Positions 33,244 to 42,186 of a stretch of DNA of 63,404 bases are shown here, one piece after another. The stretch covers positions 62,305 to 125,708 of the forward strand of contig NZ_QZVS01000086.1 of NCBI RefSeq assembly GCF_003602235.1. The letters are read 5' to 3'. The notes under the pieces are model-generated. The model did not search any database. It was not told where the DNA came from and worked only from the letters and a program-made list of their open reading frames with translations. Both the position numbers and the translations under genes were made by a program. The stretch comes from Cryobacterium melibiosiphilum. GTDB lineage: Bacteria > Actinomycetota > Actinomycetes > Actinomycetales > Microbacteriaceae. Position 1 is the stretch's first letter; the number at the start of each line of letters is the position of its first letter.

Positions 33244-34665
33244 CTACGGTTCCGGCTCGTACCGCCTCGGGGGGTACGCTCGGGCGACGAGCGCGCGCAG
33301 GGCCTCGAGATCACCCGTGACAAGCCCCTGTGCCCGGGCCTGCACGAGCACGTTGCCGATCGCGGTCGCCTCGACCGGCCCCGCGAGCACCGGCAGCCCG
33401 GTCTGGTTCGCCGTCAGCTGGCAGAGCAGCTCGTTCTGCGACCCGCCGCCGACGATGTGCACCCGGCGGATGTGCGCGCCCGACAGCTCGCCCGCCGCCC
33501 GCAGCGTGCGCGCATATGCCGCGGCGAGGCTCTCGACGATGGTGCGCACGAGGGCGACCGGCGAATCGGGCGGCGTCACGTCTCGGTCACGGCACCACTG
33601 CCGGATGCGTTCGGGCATGTCGCCGGGCGGCAAGAACCGGGGATCGTCCACGTCGAAGACCACGACCGGGCCGGTCAGGCGTGAGGCCTCGGCGAGCAGG
33701 GTCGGCAGGTCGAAAACGGTTCCGGCAAGCTGCCAGGTGCGCAGCGACTCGCTCAGCAGCCACAGCCCCATCACGTTGCGCAGGTACCGCACCCGGCCGT
33801 CGACGCCGCCCTCGTTGGTGAAGTTCGCGGCGCGGCTCGCCTCGCTCAGCACCGGAGCGGCCAGCTCCACCCCCACAAGCGACCAGGTGCCCGACGAGAT
33901 ATACGCCGACTCCGTCGTCATCGGCACCGCCACGACAGCGGAAGCCGTGTCGTGCGACCCGACGCTCGTGACCGAGAGCGCGTGGTGCGCCCCGATCTCC
34001 GTCGCGACCCGGGCCAGCAGCGGCCCGACCCGGGTTCCCGGGTCGACCAGCCGCGGAAACAGGGTGCGCGGCAGGCCGAGCCGCGCGATGAGGGCGTCGT
34101 TCCACTCGCCGCCCGCCGCCAGCAGGCCGGTCGTCGACGCGTTGGTGCGCTCGGCGACCCGCTCGCCGGTCAGCCAGAAGGTGATCAGGTCCGGAATCAG
34201 CAGCATGGTGTCGGCGTGGCCGAGGTCCCCGCCGAGCCGGTCCGCCGCGAACTGGTAGAGCGTATTGAACGGCAAAAACTGCAGGCCGTTCTCGCGGTAG
34301 AGCTCGGCGGGGGAGACGAGGTGGTGGGTCGCGGCGACCCCGGCCGCGGTGCGCTCGTCACGGTAGTGCACGGGGTTGCCGAGCATCCGCTCGCCGCGCA
34401 GCAGGGCGTAGTCGACGGCCCAGGAATCGACGGCGATGCTCGCGAGGTCGGGTTCTTCGCGCACGGCGACCCGCAGCCCCTCGAGGGCGCCGCGGTAGAG
34501 CTCGAGCACGTTCCAGTGCAGTCCGTCGATGGTGCGCACCGGGTTGTTCGCGAAGCGGGCGACCGGGCGCAGGCGCAGCTCGTTCGTCCCGACGTGGCCG
34601 AGCATGACCCGGCCGCTGGAGGCGCCGAGGTCGATCGCCGCGACGGTGCCGCCGCCCCCGGTCAT
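33244..34665 (-). CDS. rhaB: rhamnulokinase
   Basis: FGGY-family sugar kinase (473 aa) phosphorylating L-rhamnulose to rhamnulose 1-phosphate. The ATP-binding IDLGASSGRVMLG, the central DLITFWLTGERVAERTNASTTGLL, GSHDTASAVVAVPM and HIVGGGSQNELLCQLTANQTGLPVLAGPVEATAIGN segments match rhamnulokinases. The start overlaps the stop of the aldolase-dehydrogenase gene by 4 nt (ATGA). It is the distal gene of the rhaI-rhaEW-rhaB unit controlled by the operator at 38018-38029. Confidence 0.92.
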   Translation of the reverse strand: MTGGGGTVAAIDLGASSGRVMLGHVGTNELRLRPVARFANNPVRTIDGLHWNVLELYRGALEGLRVAVREEPDLASIAVDSWAVDYALLRGERMLGNPVHYRDERTAAGVAATHHLVSPAELYRENGLQFLPFNTLYQFAADRLGGDLGHADTMLLIPDLITFWLTGERVAERTNASTTGLLAAGGEWNDALIARLGLPRTLFPRLVDPGTRVGPLLARVATEIGAHHALSVTSVGSHDTASAVVAVPMTTESAYISSGTWSLVGVELAAPVLSEASRAANFTNEGGVDGRVRYLRNVMGLWLLSESLRTWQLAGTVFDLPTLLAEASRLTGPVVVFDVDDPRFLPPGDMPERIRQWCRDRDVTPPDSPVALVRTIVESLAAAYARTLRAAGELSGAHIRRVHIVGGGSQNELLCQLTANQTGLPVLAGPVEATAIGNVLVQARAQGLVTGDLEALRALVARAYPPRRYEPEP

Positions 34666-36713
34666 CGCAGGAAGGCGGCGGCGACGCCCGCGTCGACCGG
34701 AATGTGCAGCCCGGTGGTGTGGCTGAGGTCGCTGGTGCAGAGTACGAAGACCGCGTTGGCCACGTTCTCCGGCAGCACTTCGCGCTTCAGCAGGGTGCGC
34801 TGGGCGTAGTACTTGCCCAGGTCTTCCTCGGGCACGCCGTAGACCGCGGCACGCTTGGCGCCCCAGCCGCCGGCGAAGATGCCGGAGCCGCGCACGACCC
34901 CGTCGGGGTTGATGCCGTTGACCTTCACGCCGTACTCGCCGAGCTCCGCCGCGAGCAGCCGCACCTGGTGGGCCTGGTCGGCCTTCGTGGCCGAGTAGGC
35001 GATGTTGTTCGGGCCGGCAAACACCGAGTTCTTCGACGAGATGTAGATGATGTCCCCGCCGAGTTTCTGGTCGATCAGCACCTTCGCCGCGGCCCGGGAG
35101 ACCAGGAAGGAGCCCTTGGCCATCACGTTGTGCTGCAGGTCCCAGTCAGCCACGGTGGTCTCGAGCAGCGACTTCGACAGCGAGAGGCCGGCGTTGTTGA
35201 CCACGAGGTCGAGGCCGCCGAAGGCGAGCACGGCGGCGTCGACGCTCGCCTGCACCTGGTCTTCGTCGGTGACGTTGGCCTGCACACCAATTGCGACGTC
35301 GGTGCCGCCGATCTCGGCCGCCGCGGCCTGGGCCTTGGCCAGGTCGAGGTCGGCGATCACGACGCAGGCGCCCTCGGCGGCGAGCCGGGTGGCGATGGCC
35401 TTACCGATGCCGCTCGCCGCTCCCGTGACGAGCGCGACGCGAGTGGCGAGCGGCTTCGGGGCGGGCATCCGCTGCAGCTTGGCCTCCTCAAGCGCCCAGT
35501 ATTCGATGCGGAACTTCTCCGCCTCATCGATCGGCGCGTAGGTCGAGAGCCCCTCGGCGCCGCGCATCACGTTGATCGCGTTGAGGTAGAACTCGCCGGC
35601 CACCCGGGCGGTCTGCTTGTTGGCGCCGTAGCTGAACATGCCCACGCCCGGAACGAGCACCACGAGCGGGTCGGCCCCGCGGATCGCCGGCCAAGGTCCT
35701 TCGGTGGTCGAGCTTGTCGAGACCCGGTCGTAATAGGCCTGGTAGTCGGCACGGTACTCCTCGTGCAACTCCACGAGACGGGCGAGCGATTGCTCAACGG
35801 ATGCCCCGCTCGGCAGGTCGAGCAGCATCGGCTTGACCTTGGTGCGCAGAAAATGGTCGGGGCAGCTCGTGCCGAGGGCGGCGAGGCGCGGGTGCTCGGC
35901 GCGGGAGAGAAAGTCGAGCACCTCGGGCGCATCGGTGAAATGACCGACCTTGGGGGCATCCGTGGAGACGAGGCCGCGGATGGTGGGGGCAAGCGCGGCT
36001 GCCTTGGCGCGGCGTTCCGCCTCGGGCAGGGGTGCGAAGCCGTCGAGCAGTGCACCGAACGGCTCCGCCGAGGAGTGTTCGGCGATGTATGCGGCGGCGG
36101 TGTTGATGATCCAGAGCGAATTGGCCTCAGCCGCGTCGCTCGTGTCGCCCCAGGCGGTGATGCCGTGGCCGCCGAGGATGCAGCCGATCGCCTCGGGGTT
36201 GGCCTCCTTGATGGCGGCGATGTCGAGGCCGAGCTGGAAGCCCGGGCGACGCCACGCCACCCACGCCACCCGACCGCCGAAGATCGTGGCCGTCAGCGCT
36301 TCGCCGTCGGCCGCTGTGGCGATGGCGATGCCGGAGTCGGGGTGCAGGTGGTCCACATGGGCGGCGTCAACGAGCGCGTGCATGGCGGTGTCGATCGACG
36401 GCGCCGCGCCGCCCTTACCGTGCAGGGTGTAGTCGAAGGCGGCCACCATCTCGTCTTCGCGGTCGAGCCCGGGGTAGACGTTCACGAGGGCGCGTAGCCG
36501 GTCGAGGCGCAGCACCGCGAGGCCCTTCTCGGTGAGTGTGCCGAGGTCGCCGCCGGAGCCCTTCACCCAGAGCAGTTCTACGGGGTCGCCGGTGACCGGG
36601 TCGGTCTCTGAGCCCTTGGCCGAGGTGTTGCCGCCGGCATAGTTGGTGTTGCGGGGATCGGCGCCGAGACGGTTCGACCGGGCGATGAGTGCTGCTGCTG
36701 CGGGGTTGGTCAT
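34662..36713 (-). CDS. rhaEW: bifunctional rhamnulose-1-phosphate aldolase / lactaldehyde dehydrogenase (SDR)
   Basis: A 683-aa fusion. The N half (about 1-400) is a class II aldolase: NTNYAGGNTSAKG, ELLWVKGSGGDLGTLT, and zinc-binding histidines in VDHLHPDSGIA and GGHGITAWGD. The C half (about 425-683) is a short-chain dehydrogenase: GAASGIGKAIA, DLVVNNAGLSLS and YSATKAD with catalytic Tyr/Lys. The aldolase cleaves rhamnulose 1-phosphate to DHAP and L-lactaldehyde; the SDR domain is thought to oxidise lactaldehyde to L-lactate, so the toxic aldehyde can be handled within one protein. The start is ATG 36713 with GAGAAAGA upstream. It overlaps rhaB by 4 nt. Confidence 0.9.
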   Translation of the reverse strand: MTNPAAAALIARSNRLGADPRNTNYAGGNTSAKGSETDPVTGDPVELLWVKGSGGDLGTLTEKGLAVLRLDRLRALVNVYPGLDREDEMVAAFDYTLHGKGGAAPSIDTAMHALVDAAHVDHLHPDSGIAIATAADGEALTATIFGGRVAWVAWRRPGFQLGLDIAAIKEANPEAIGCILGGHGITAWGDTSDAAEANSLWIINTAAAYIAEHSSAEPFGALLDGFAPLPEAERRAKAAALAPTIRGLVSTDAPKVGHFTDAPEVLDFLSRAEHPRLAALGTSCPDHFLRTKVKPMLLDLPSGASVEQSLARLVELHEEYRADYQAYYDRVSTSSTTEGPWPAIRGADPLVVLVPGVGMFSYGANKQTARVAGEFYLNAINVMRGAEGLSTYAPIDEAEKFRIEYWALEEAKLQRMPAPKPLATRVALVTGAASGIGKAIATRLAAEGACVVIADLDLAKAQAAAAEIGGTDVAIGVQANVTDEDQVQASVDAAVLAFGGLDLVVNNAGLSLSKSLLETTVADWDLQHNVMAKGSFLVSRAAAKVLIDQKLGGDIIYISSKNSVFAGPNNIAYSATKADQAHQVRLLAAELGEYGVKVNGINPDGVVRGSGIFAGGWGAKRAAVYGVPEEDLGKYYAQRTLLKREVLPENVANAVFVLCTSDLSHTTGLHIPVDAGVAAAFLR

Positions 36714-36772
36714 GACAATCTTTCTCTACGCGTGAAGCGGATGCGAAACGGTCGGGTCGTTCGTGCGACGGG

Positions 36773-37939
36773 CTACGCGCCCCAGCCGGCTTGGTGGCCG
36801 CCCACGCGCTCCGTGGCGATGCGGGCCTGGTACCCGGATGCCGCGTAGGCGGCCATCGGGTCGCCGGCCAGCCCCCGACTCTCCCGCCACGCCGCGAGGT
36901 GCGGGCGCACGTCCGTGTAGAAGGCATCCATCAGAATGCCGTTCGCGCCGAGCACGTCGCCGGCGTTCTGCGCGGCGAGCAGGGCGGGGGCGTCCACGAG
37001 CAGGGCGCGGGCGGTCATTTCCTGAACGTTGAGCACTGAGCGAATCTGGCCGGGGATCTTGTCCTCCACGTTGTGGCACTGGTCGAGCATGAACGCGACG
37101 GTGGAATCGGGCCCGTAGCCGCCGCCGCGCACGACCTCGTAGAGGATGCGGAACAGTTGGAACGGATCGGCGGCGCCCACGATGAGGTCGTCGTCGGCGT
37201 AGAAGCGGGAATTGAAGTCGAAGGATCCGAGCTTTCCGAGGCGCAGCAGCTGGGCCACGATGAACTCGATGTTGGTGCCGGGGGCGTGGTGGCCGGTGTC
37301 GAGGCAGACACTCGCCTTCTCGCCGAGGGCCGTCACCTGGGCGTAGCTGGTTCCCCAGTCGGGAACGTCGGTGTGGTAAAAGGCCGGCTCGAAGAACTTG
37401 TACTCGAGCACCAGGCGATGGTCGTCACCGAGGCGGGCGTAGATCGTGGTGAGCGATTCGGCAAGCCGGTCCTGGCGGCCGCGGATGTCGCCCTGGCCGG
37501 GATAGTTGGTGCCGTCGGCTAGCCAGATCTTGAGGTCGGTCGATCCCGTCTGGTGCATGATCTCGATGCACTCGAAGTGGTGGTCGATCGCTTTCTGGCG
37601 CACCGCGGCATCCGTATGGGTCAGACTGCCGAACTTGTAGGCGTCGTCCTGGAAGGTGTTCGAGTTGACCGTGCCGAGGGCGAGGCCGAGGTCGCCGGCG
37701 AAGCGGCGCAGTGCGGCGTAGTCGTCGACCTTGTCCCAGGGAATGTGGAGGGCGACCTTGGGGGCCAGGCCCGTGAACTCATTCACCTGGGCGGCGTCGC
37801 TGATCTTCTCCTGGATCGTGCGCGGTGTGCCCGGGGTACTGAAGACCTTGAACCGGGTTCCGGAATTGCCGAAGGCCCAGGACGGAAGCTCGATGGCCTG
37901 GTTTTCGAGCTGGCTGGCGATGGAATCAAATGCGGGCAT
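36773..37939 (-). CDS. rhaI: L-rhamnose isomerase (RhaI type)
   Basis: TIM-barrel isomerase (388 aa) converting L-rhamnose to L-rhamnulose, of the RhaI type found in actinobacteria and rhizobia rather than E. coli RhaA. Metal and substrate residues are in LEYKFFEPAFYHTDVPDWG, CLDTGHHAPGTNIEFIVAQLL and SFDFNSRFYADDDLIVGAADPFQLFRI. ATG 37939 (MPAFDSIASQLE) is supported by family length; an in-frame extension to 38008 runs into the promoter. First gene of the rhaI-rhaEW-rhaB unit, with its own sigma70-like promoter overlapping a LacI operator. Confidence 0.93.
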   Translation of the reverse strand: MPAFDSIASQLENQAIELPSWAFGNSGTRFKVFSTPGTPRTIQEKISDAAQVNEFTGLAPKVALHIPWDKVDDYAALRRFAGDLGLALGTVNSNTFQDDAYKFGSLTHTDAAVRQKAIDHHFECIEIMHQTGSTDLKIWLADGTNYPGQGDIRGRQDRLAESLTTIYARLGDDHRLVLEYKFFEPAFYHTDVPDWGTSYAQVTALGEKASVCLDTGHHAPGTNIEFIVAQLLRLGKLGSFDFNSRFYADDDLIVGAADPFQLFRILYEVVRGGGYGPDSTVAFMLDQCHNVEDKIPGQIRSVLNVQEMTARALLVDAPALLAAQNAGDVLGANGILMDAFYTDVRPHLAAWRESRGLAGDPMAAYAASGYQARIATERVGGHQAGWGA

Positions 37940-38009
37940 CGTGGTCACTTCTCTGTGAGATCGAACGAGTGAGGTCGAACAAGGGGGCGAACGCGGCGAG
38001 GGTGTCAAA

Positions 38010-38039
38010 AGTGTAAATGAATCGTTTCAATATTGTCAA
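38010..38039 (-). promoter_or_regulatory. promoter and LacI operator of rhaI-rhaEW-rhaB
   Basis: On the minus strand, a consensus -35 TTGACA (38039-38034) and -10 TACACT (38015-38010) are separated by 18 bp. The operator TGAATCGTTTCA (plus-strand 38018-38029) fills the spacer. The -35 overlaps the stop codon of rhaM. The same operator word recurs near 44859 and 44991 around the LacI gene, identifying the regulon. Confidence 0.85.
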
Positions 38040-38377
38040 GGTTGGAGCGAATCCAGTTGGTCTTCAAGGTGGAACACCTCGGTCAGCTGCACGAACCCGG
38101 CGTCGGGGGCGCCATCAAGGTCGACGAAGAACTCACCCATCTCGGCCTGCCAGCGCGCGTTCACCTCGGTCGCCGCCATACCCGCCTGCGCGGCCGCCAA
38201 CGAGTCGGTCTCGAAATAGCCGATCAGCAGGCCGTCGGCACGCAGGAACAGCGAGTAGTTGTGCCAGCCGGTGGCTTCGAGAGCGGCGAGCATGTCGGGC
38301 CAGACGGCGGCGTGCCGGCGGGTGTATTCCTCGATGCGGTCGGGTGCGACCTGGAGCTGAAAGCAGACGCGCTGCAT
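38036..38377 (-). CDS. rhaM: L-rhamnose mutarotase
   Basis: Dimeric ferredoxin-like mutarotase (113 aa) interconverting alpha and beta anomers of L-rhamnose. The family pattern is complete: VCFQLQVAPDRIEEYTRRHAAVWPDMLAALEATGWHNYSLFL with the catalytic His, then YFETDSLAAAQAGMA and NARWQAEMGEFF. It starts 2 bp after the stop of the isomerase-like gene and is therefore part of the transporter-side operon. Its stop codon overlaps the -35 of the rhaI promoter. Confidence 0.9.
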   Translation of the reverse strand: MQRVCFQLQVAPDRIEEYTRRHAAVWPDMLAALEATGWHNYSLFLRADGLLIGYFETDSLAAAQAGMAATEVNARWQAEMGEFFVDLDGAPDAGFVQLTEVFHLEDQLDSLQP

Positions 38378-38379
38378 GA

Positions 38380-39852
38380 CTACGGCCTTTCGAGGGAGTG
38401 GCTGGTGAAGGAAACGTGGCGGTGCTCGATGCCGAGCAGGCTCGCGGCGGCGCCGAAATCGGCGGCGCGGTGGCCGAGGCTCAACGCCCAGTGGTGGCCG
38501 ATTCCGGTCTGGCTCCACTCATCGACCCAGACGCCGGGATCGATGCCGAAGTCGACCCGGGAGGTGGTATTCCCGATGGCGAGCAGGGGCCCTGGCACAA
38601 CCTCGCCCTCCGCGGTGATGAAGATGTAGCTGCCGTCGGGATCCTGCCCCACGCCGAAGGTGGTGACCGGGCCGGGCCGCACGTCGAACTCGACCGACAC
38701 ACCCCAGCCGCGCTTGCCGTGGTAGACACCGAGGCCGCGCAGCAGCGGCTCCCGAGCGCTCACCGCGAGGTGGGCGGGGCCGTCGTGGCCCATTTCGACC
38801 ACGCCGTCGAAGAAGTTGAGCGCCTGGATCTCCGTGAAGGAGCCGCCGGCGCCGATGGCCTGGCTGGCGAGCATCGCAATGGAGGTGCGCAGCTCGTATT
38901 CGCCGGCCATCGGGATTCCGCGCGCGGTCAGCAGTGAGGCGCCGAGGATCATGCCGGCGCCGAGCCGTTCGTGCTGTTCGCCGGCGAGCCCGCGGTGGTA
39001 GTAAGCGACGGAGTCGAGGTCGAAGTCGGCGACGAGCCGGTCGAGACCGACCGACACTTTCGCGCCCCAGGTGAAGTCCTCGTCGTTGACGGAATCGTCG
39101 AGGTGGAACAGCTCGGAGGCGAGGTGCCTGCGGTCGCGGATCTGGGCATCCGTCACCGCGTCGACGCGTACGCGCAGGTCGTCGAATTCGAGCACCTCCA
39201 CGTGCGAGCCGAAGGTCGTCGAGACACTCGTGAGGTCGGTGGAGACGTCGAGCATGCCGGGGTAGAGGTGGCCCATGAGGCCGTGCCGGGCGGTGCGGAG
39301 GGTGGCGCGCACGCCGGCCGCGTACACCCAGCGCGTGATGCGCTGCCAGGCGGCCTCCTGGCGCAGGTGGCCCGAGACCGAGCGGAACGGGATGCCCGCG
39401 CGGCGAAAAACGTTGGCGACCTCGGGAACCGGGCACTGGCCGCAGTAGGCGAGCCACTTCCCGGTGTCAAAACTGGCGTGGTCCATGGCTTCGCTCGGCT
39501 GCAGGTCGATCACGAGCACCGGGGTCTGCGCTTTCTGCGCGATCGGCAGCACCATCGAGGAGGTGAGGTAGGTGGCCAGAAAGATCACGATCAGGTCGCA
39601 GTCGGCGACTCGCAGCTTTTCGGCGGCAACCCGGGCCTCGGACGCGTCGGAGACGAAGCCGGCATCGACGACGTCGGCGTCCAGACGCCCGAACCGCTCG
39701 GTCACGTAACGGGCCGAGGACTGCAGTAGGGGCAGCAGTTCGGGAAATTGCGGCCAGTAGGCGCCGAGACCTCCCGACACGAGGCCGATGCGGGTGCGTC
39801 GGCGCTGTTTGGGTTCGAGCAGCCGCAGGCTTGCGGGCAGGGGATCGGTCAT
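38380..39852 (-). CDS. L-fucose/L-arabinose-isomerase-like protein
   Basis: A 490-aa protein resembling the L-fucose/L-arabinose isomerase structural family: N-terminal Rossmann-like domains (RIGLVSGGLGAYWPQFPELLPLL, CDLIVIFLATYLTSSMVLPIAQKAQTPVLVIDLQPS) and a C-terminal part with GDPD-like FDVRPGPVTTFGVGQDPDGSY and GHHWALSLGHRAADFG, where conserved His may bind metal. Substrate not determinable. It is a second isomerase in a locus that already has RhaI, so it may act on another 6-deoxy or related sugar taken up by the same transporter. ATG 39852; tightly coupled to rhaM. Confidence 0.7.
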   Translation of the reverse strand: MTDPLPASLRLLEPKQRRRTRIGLVSGGLGAYWPQFPELLPLLQSSARYVTERFGRLDADVVDAGFVSDASEARVAAEKLRVADCDLIVIFLATYLTSSMVLPIAQKAQTPVLVIDLQPSEAMDHASFDTGKWLAYCGQCPVPEVANVFRRAGIPFRSVSGHLRQEAAWQRITRWVYAAGVRATLRTARHGLMGHLYPGMLDVSTDLTSVSTTFGSHVEVLEFDDLRVRVDAVTDAQIRDRRHLASELFHLDDSVNDEDFTWGAKVSVGLDRLVADFDLDSVAYYHRGLAGEQHERLGAGMILGASLLTARGIPMAGEYELRTSIAMLASQAIGAGGSFTEIQALNFFDGVVEMGHDGPAHLAVSAREPLLRGLGVYHGKRGWGVSVEFDVRPGPVTTFGVGQDPDGSYIFITAEGEVVPGPLLAIGNTTSRVDFGIDPGVWVDEWSQTGIGHHWALSLGHRAADFGAAASLLGIEHRHVSFTSHSLERP

Positions 39853-39901
39853 GGCTGGCTCCTCCGAGTGTTCCGGGCGCGCGGTGATGCGGGCGTGGGG
39901 C

Positions 39902-39945
39902 GCCGACGCTGAAGCGGATGCCGCGGCATCCGCTTCAGCGTCGGC
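39902..39945. terminator. perfect 44-bp palindrome between the sugar-binding-protein gene and the isomerase gene
   Basis: Two 22-nt arms meet with no spacer (GCCGACGCTGAAGCGGATGC... mirrored), 10 bp after the binding-protein stop and 49 bp before the next start. In RNA this is a very stable intercistronic hairpin. It is likely an attenuator or 3' stabiliser that raises binding-protein mRNA over the downstream enzymes. Confidence 0.8.
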
Positions 39946-39955
39946 GGACGATCGA

Positions 39956-41026
39956 CTAGAAGTCGTAGTCGTCGATGTTCTCGCTCGTGAACGTCGTCGG
40001 CGGGCCGACGATGACGATGCCGTCGGCGCCGACCTCGCGCTCGCCGAGTTCGCCGGCCTCGAAGGTGTCGCCTTCGGCGCCGGTGATGGTGCCGTCAGCG
40101 AGGGCCTTGCCCGCGAAGGCGGCGACGTAGCCGAGCTGCGCCGGGTCCCAGAGCGCGAAGGCACTGACGGTGCCGTCCTTGACGAACGGGCGCATCTCGT
40201 TCGGCAGGCCGAGCCCGGTGAGGGCGACCTGGCCCTTGTACTGCGAGGTGGAGAGGTAGCGTGCGGTGGCCGCGATGCCGACCGTGGTGGGCGAGATGAT
40301 GCCCTTCAGGTTCGGGTAGGCCTGCAGCAGTCCCTGGGCCTCCTGGAACGACTTCGTGTCGTCGTCGTCACCGTAGACCTTCGTCACGAGGGTGATGTCG
40401 GCGTAGTCGGGGTTCGACTCCAGCTCCTCCTCGATGAACTTGATCCACTCGTTCTGGTTCGTCGCGTTGGCCGTGGCCGAGAGGATCGCGATCTCGCCCG
40501 AGCCGCCGATCTGCTCGCTCATCAGCTCAATCTGAATCAATGCGACGTCTTTGGCGACGACCTGGCTGATGAACACGTCGCGGTATTGCGGGGCGGTGTC
40601 CGAGTCGAAGGCCACGATCTTGGCTCCGGCCGAGCGGGCTTCCTCGAGGGCCGGGCCCACGGCATCCGGGTCGTTGGCCGCGATCACGATGACACTCGTG
40701 CCGGCCTGGGTCTCGGCATTGATGAAGGACACCTGGCTCGACGCGCTCGCCTCGAGTGGTCCGACGACCTCGGTCGCACCGAAGCCGGCCTCTTCGGCGC
40801 CGGTTTCGCCGCCGCCGAGCACGACGTCGGTGTACGGATTGTTGAGCTGCTTGGGGATGAAGGTGATGCTCAGGTCGCTGCCGTCTCCGGCCCCAGCGGT
40901 TCCTCCGCCATCGGCGGCACAGCCGGTCGCGGCGAGGGCCACGGCGGCGGTCAGGGCTGTGAAGGTCAGAAGGCGGCGGACGGTCGTGCCCGTGCCCGTG
41001 CCCGTGCGATTGCGGATGAACTCCAT
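39956..41026 (-). CDS. rhaS: rhamnose-type ABC transporter substrate-binding lipoprotein
   Basis: Exported lipoprotein (356 aa) of the ribose/rhamnose-binding (Peripla_BP_4) family. The lipobox LAATGC gives the lipidated Cys at 36. The mature part begins LSITFIPKQLNNPYTDVVLGGGETGAEEAG, with IVIAANDPDAVGPALEEARSAGAKIVAFDSD and LTGLGLPNEMRPFVKDG. Context (RhaI, RhaB, RhaM) suggests L-rhamnose as ligand. The signal peptide is preceded by a TGTGTG run coded by a 6-bp microsatellite. ATG 41026. Last transporter gene, followed by a perfect palindrome. Confidence 0.88.
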   Translation of the reverse strand: MEFIRNRTGTGTGTTVRRLLTFTALTAAVALAATGCAADGGGTAGAGDGSDLSITFIPKQLNNPYTDVVLGGGETGAEEAGFGATEVVGPLEASASSQVSFINAETQAGTSVIVIAANDPDAVGPALEEARSAGAKIVAFDSDTAPQYRDVFISQVVAKDVALIQIELMSEQIGGSGEIAILSATANATNQNEWIKFIEEELESNPDYADITLVTKVYGDDDDTKSFQEAQGLLQAYPNLKGIISPTTVGIAATARYLSTSQYKGQVALTGLGLPNEMRPFVKDGTVSAFALWDPAQLGYVAAFAGKALADGTITGAEGDTFEAGELGEREVGADGIVIVGPPTTFTSENIDDYDF

Positions 41027-41070
41027 TGTCGTGTCCTTATCTTTCGTTGGGTGCAGTGCTGGTTGTGTGC

Positions 41071-42186
41071 TTACGCCGGGTGCGGTGGCGTGGGGGGTCC
41101 CGAGGCGGATGCCTGAGGAAGACTGCGGCGTATTCGCCGGTTGTGCCGCCATCGTGAAACGGCGCTGAAAATGCTGGGTGCAACGACCGAGATGATGAGC
41201 AGCGTGCCCGTGACGATGATCAGGATCACGTCGGAGATGCGACCCAGGCGCAGGGCGAAGTTGATGGTGCCGATCAGCAGTACGCCGGCGATGACGCCCG
41301 GAATCGATCCCTTGCCGCCAAAGATCGACACGCCGCCGAGCAGTACCGCCGCGATCACGGTCAGCTCGAGCCCGCTCGCGTTGTCGCTGCGGGCGCTCGA
41401 ATAACGCAGCGTCCAATAGATGCCGGCAAGGGCAGAGACTGTTCCTGAGCCGACGTAGAGCCAGAACTTGGCCCTGGCGACTTTGACACCCACGAAGGTC
41501 GCGGCTTCTTTGCTGAAGCCGAGGGCGTAGAGGCCGCGGCCGAACGGGGTGAGGTGCAGCAGCACGCCGAAGACCACGGCCACGATGACGACGCCGATCA
41601 TGATCGTGGGGATTCCCGTCGCGCCGAGCTTCGAGGTGAAGAATGTGGTCAGCGCGGGCGGAAAGTCGGCCACGGCATTGTCGCCGATGACGACGAGGGC
41701 CAGCCCGCGAAACAGCGCCAGGGTGCCGATCGTGACGGCGAGCGAGGGGAGCCCGACCACGGCCACGAGGAACCCGTTGAAGGCTCCCGCCACGATTCCG
41801 ACGAGGAGACTGACGACGAGGACGGTTTCGATCGGCATCCCGGCATCCCAGAGCACGCCCATCGTTGCGCTGGTCAGCCCGACGATGCTGGCCACCGAGA
41901 GGTCGATCTCCCCGGTGATGATGATCAGGGTCATCGGCATCGCGATCAGCAGCACCGGAATCACATCGAGGCCGAGGAATCCGATGGTCACGGGTGAGGC
42001 AAATCGCGGGATGAACAGGCAGGCGTAAAGAATAAAGGCGAGCAGCGCGTAGATCATGATGGCGTCGCGGCCGAGCAGGATGCGCGCCGCTCCGGTGCGG
42101 CCGGTGGCCTCGGCACGGAGCACGGTGCTCGTGTCCAGCGCCGGGGTGGGGCGTTCCGGGGTCTTCGTGGAGAGGGAGTTAGACAT
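41071..42186 (-). CDS. rhaQ: sugar ABC transporter permease (RhaQ-like)
   Basis: Inner-membrane permease of the ribose/autoinducer type (371 aa) with about 8-10 helices and the family motif GEIDLSVASIVGLTSATMG. Further conserved segments are VGLPSLAVTIGTLALFRGLALVVIGDNAV and LTVIAAVLLGGVSIFGGKGSIPGVIAG. ATG 42186 lies 8 nt inside the upstream permease gene, indicating coupling. The cytoplasmic C-terminus is RRSLPQASASGPPTPPHPA. It forms a heterodimer with the next permease. Confidence 0.9.
   Translation of the reverse strand: MSNSLSTKTPERPTPALDTSTVLRAEATGRTGAARILLGRDAIMIYALLAFILYACLFIPRFASPVTIGFLGLDVIPVLLIAMPMTLIIITGEIDLSVASIVGLTSATMGVLWDAGMPIETVLVVSLLVGIVAGAFNGFLVAVVGLPSLAVTIGTLALFRGLALVVIGDNAVADFPPALTTFFTSKLGATGIPTIMIGVVIVAVVFGVLLHLTPFGRGLYALGFSKEAATFVGVKVARAKFWLYVGSGTVSALAGIYWTLRYSSARSDNASGLELTVIAAVLLGGVSIFGGKGSIPGVIAGVLLIGTINFALRLGRISDVILIIVTGTLLIISVVAPSIFSAVSRWRHNRRIRRSLPQASASGPPTPPHPA

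Noticed and set aside
41554..41997. Small plus-strand frames within the rha permease genes as embedded genes
   Set aside because: They are compositionally biased shadows of membrane-protein codons with no start signals.
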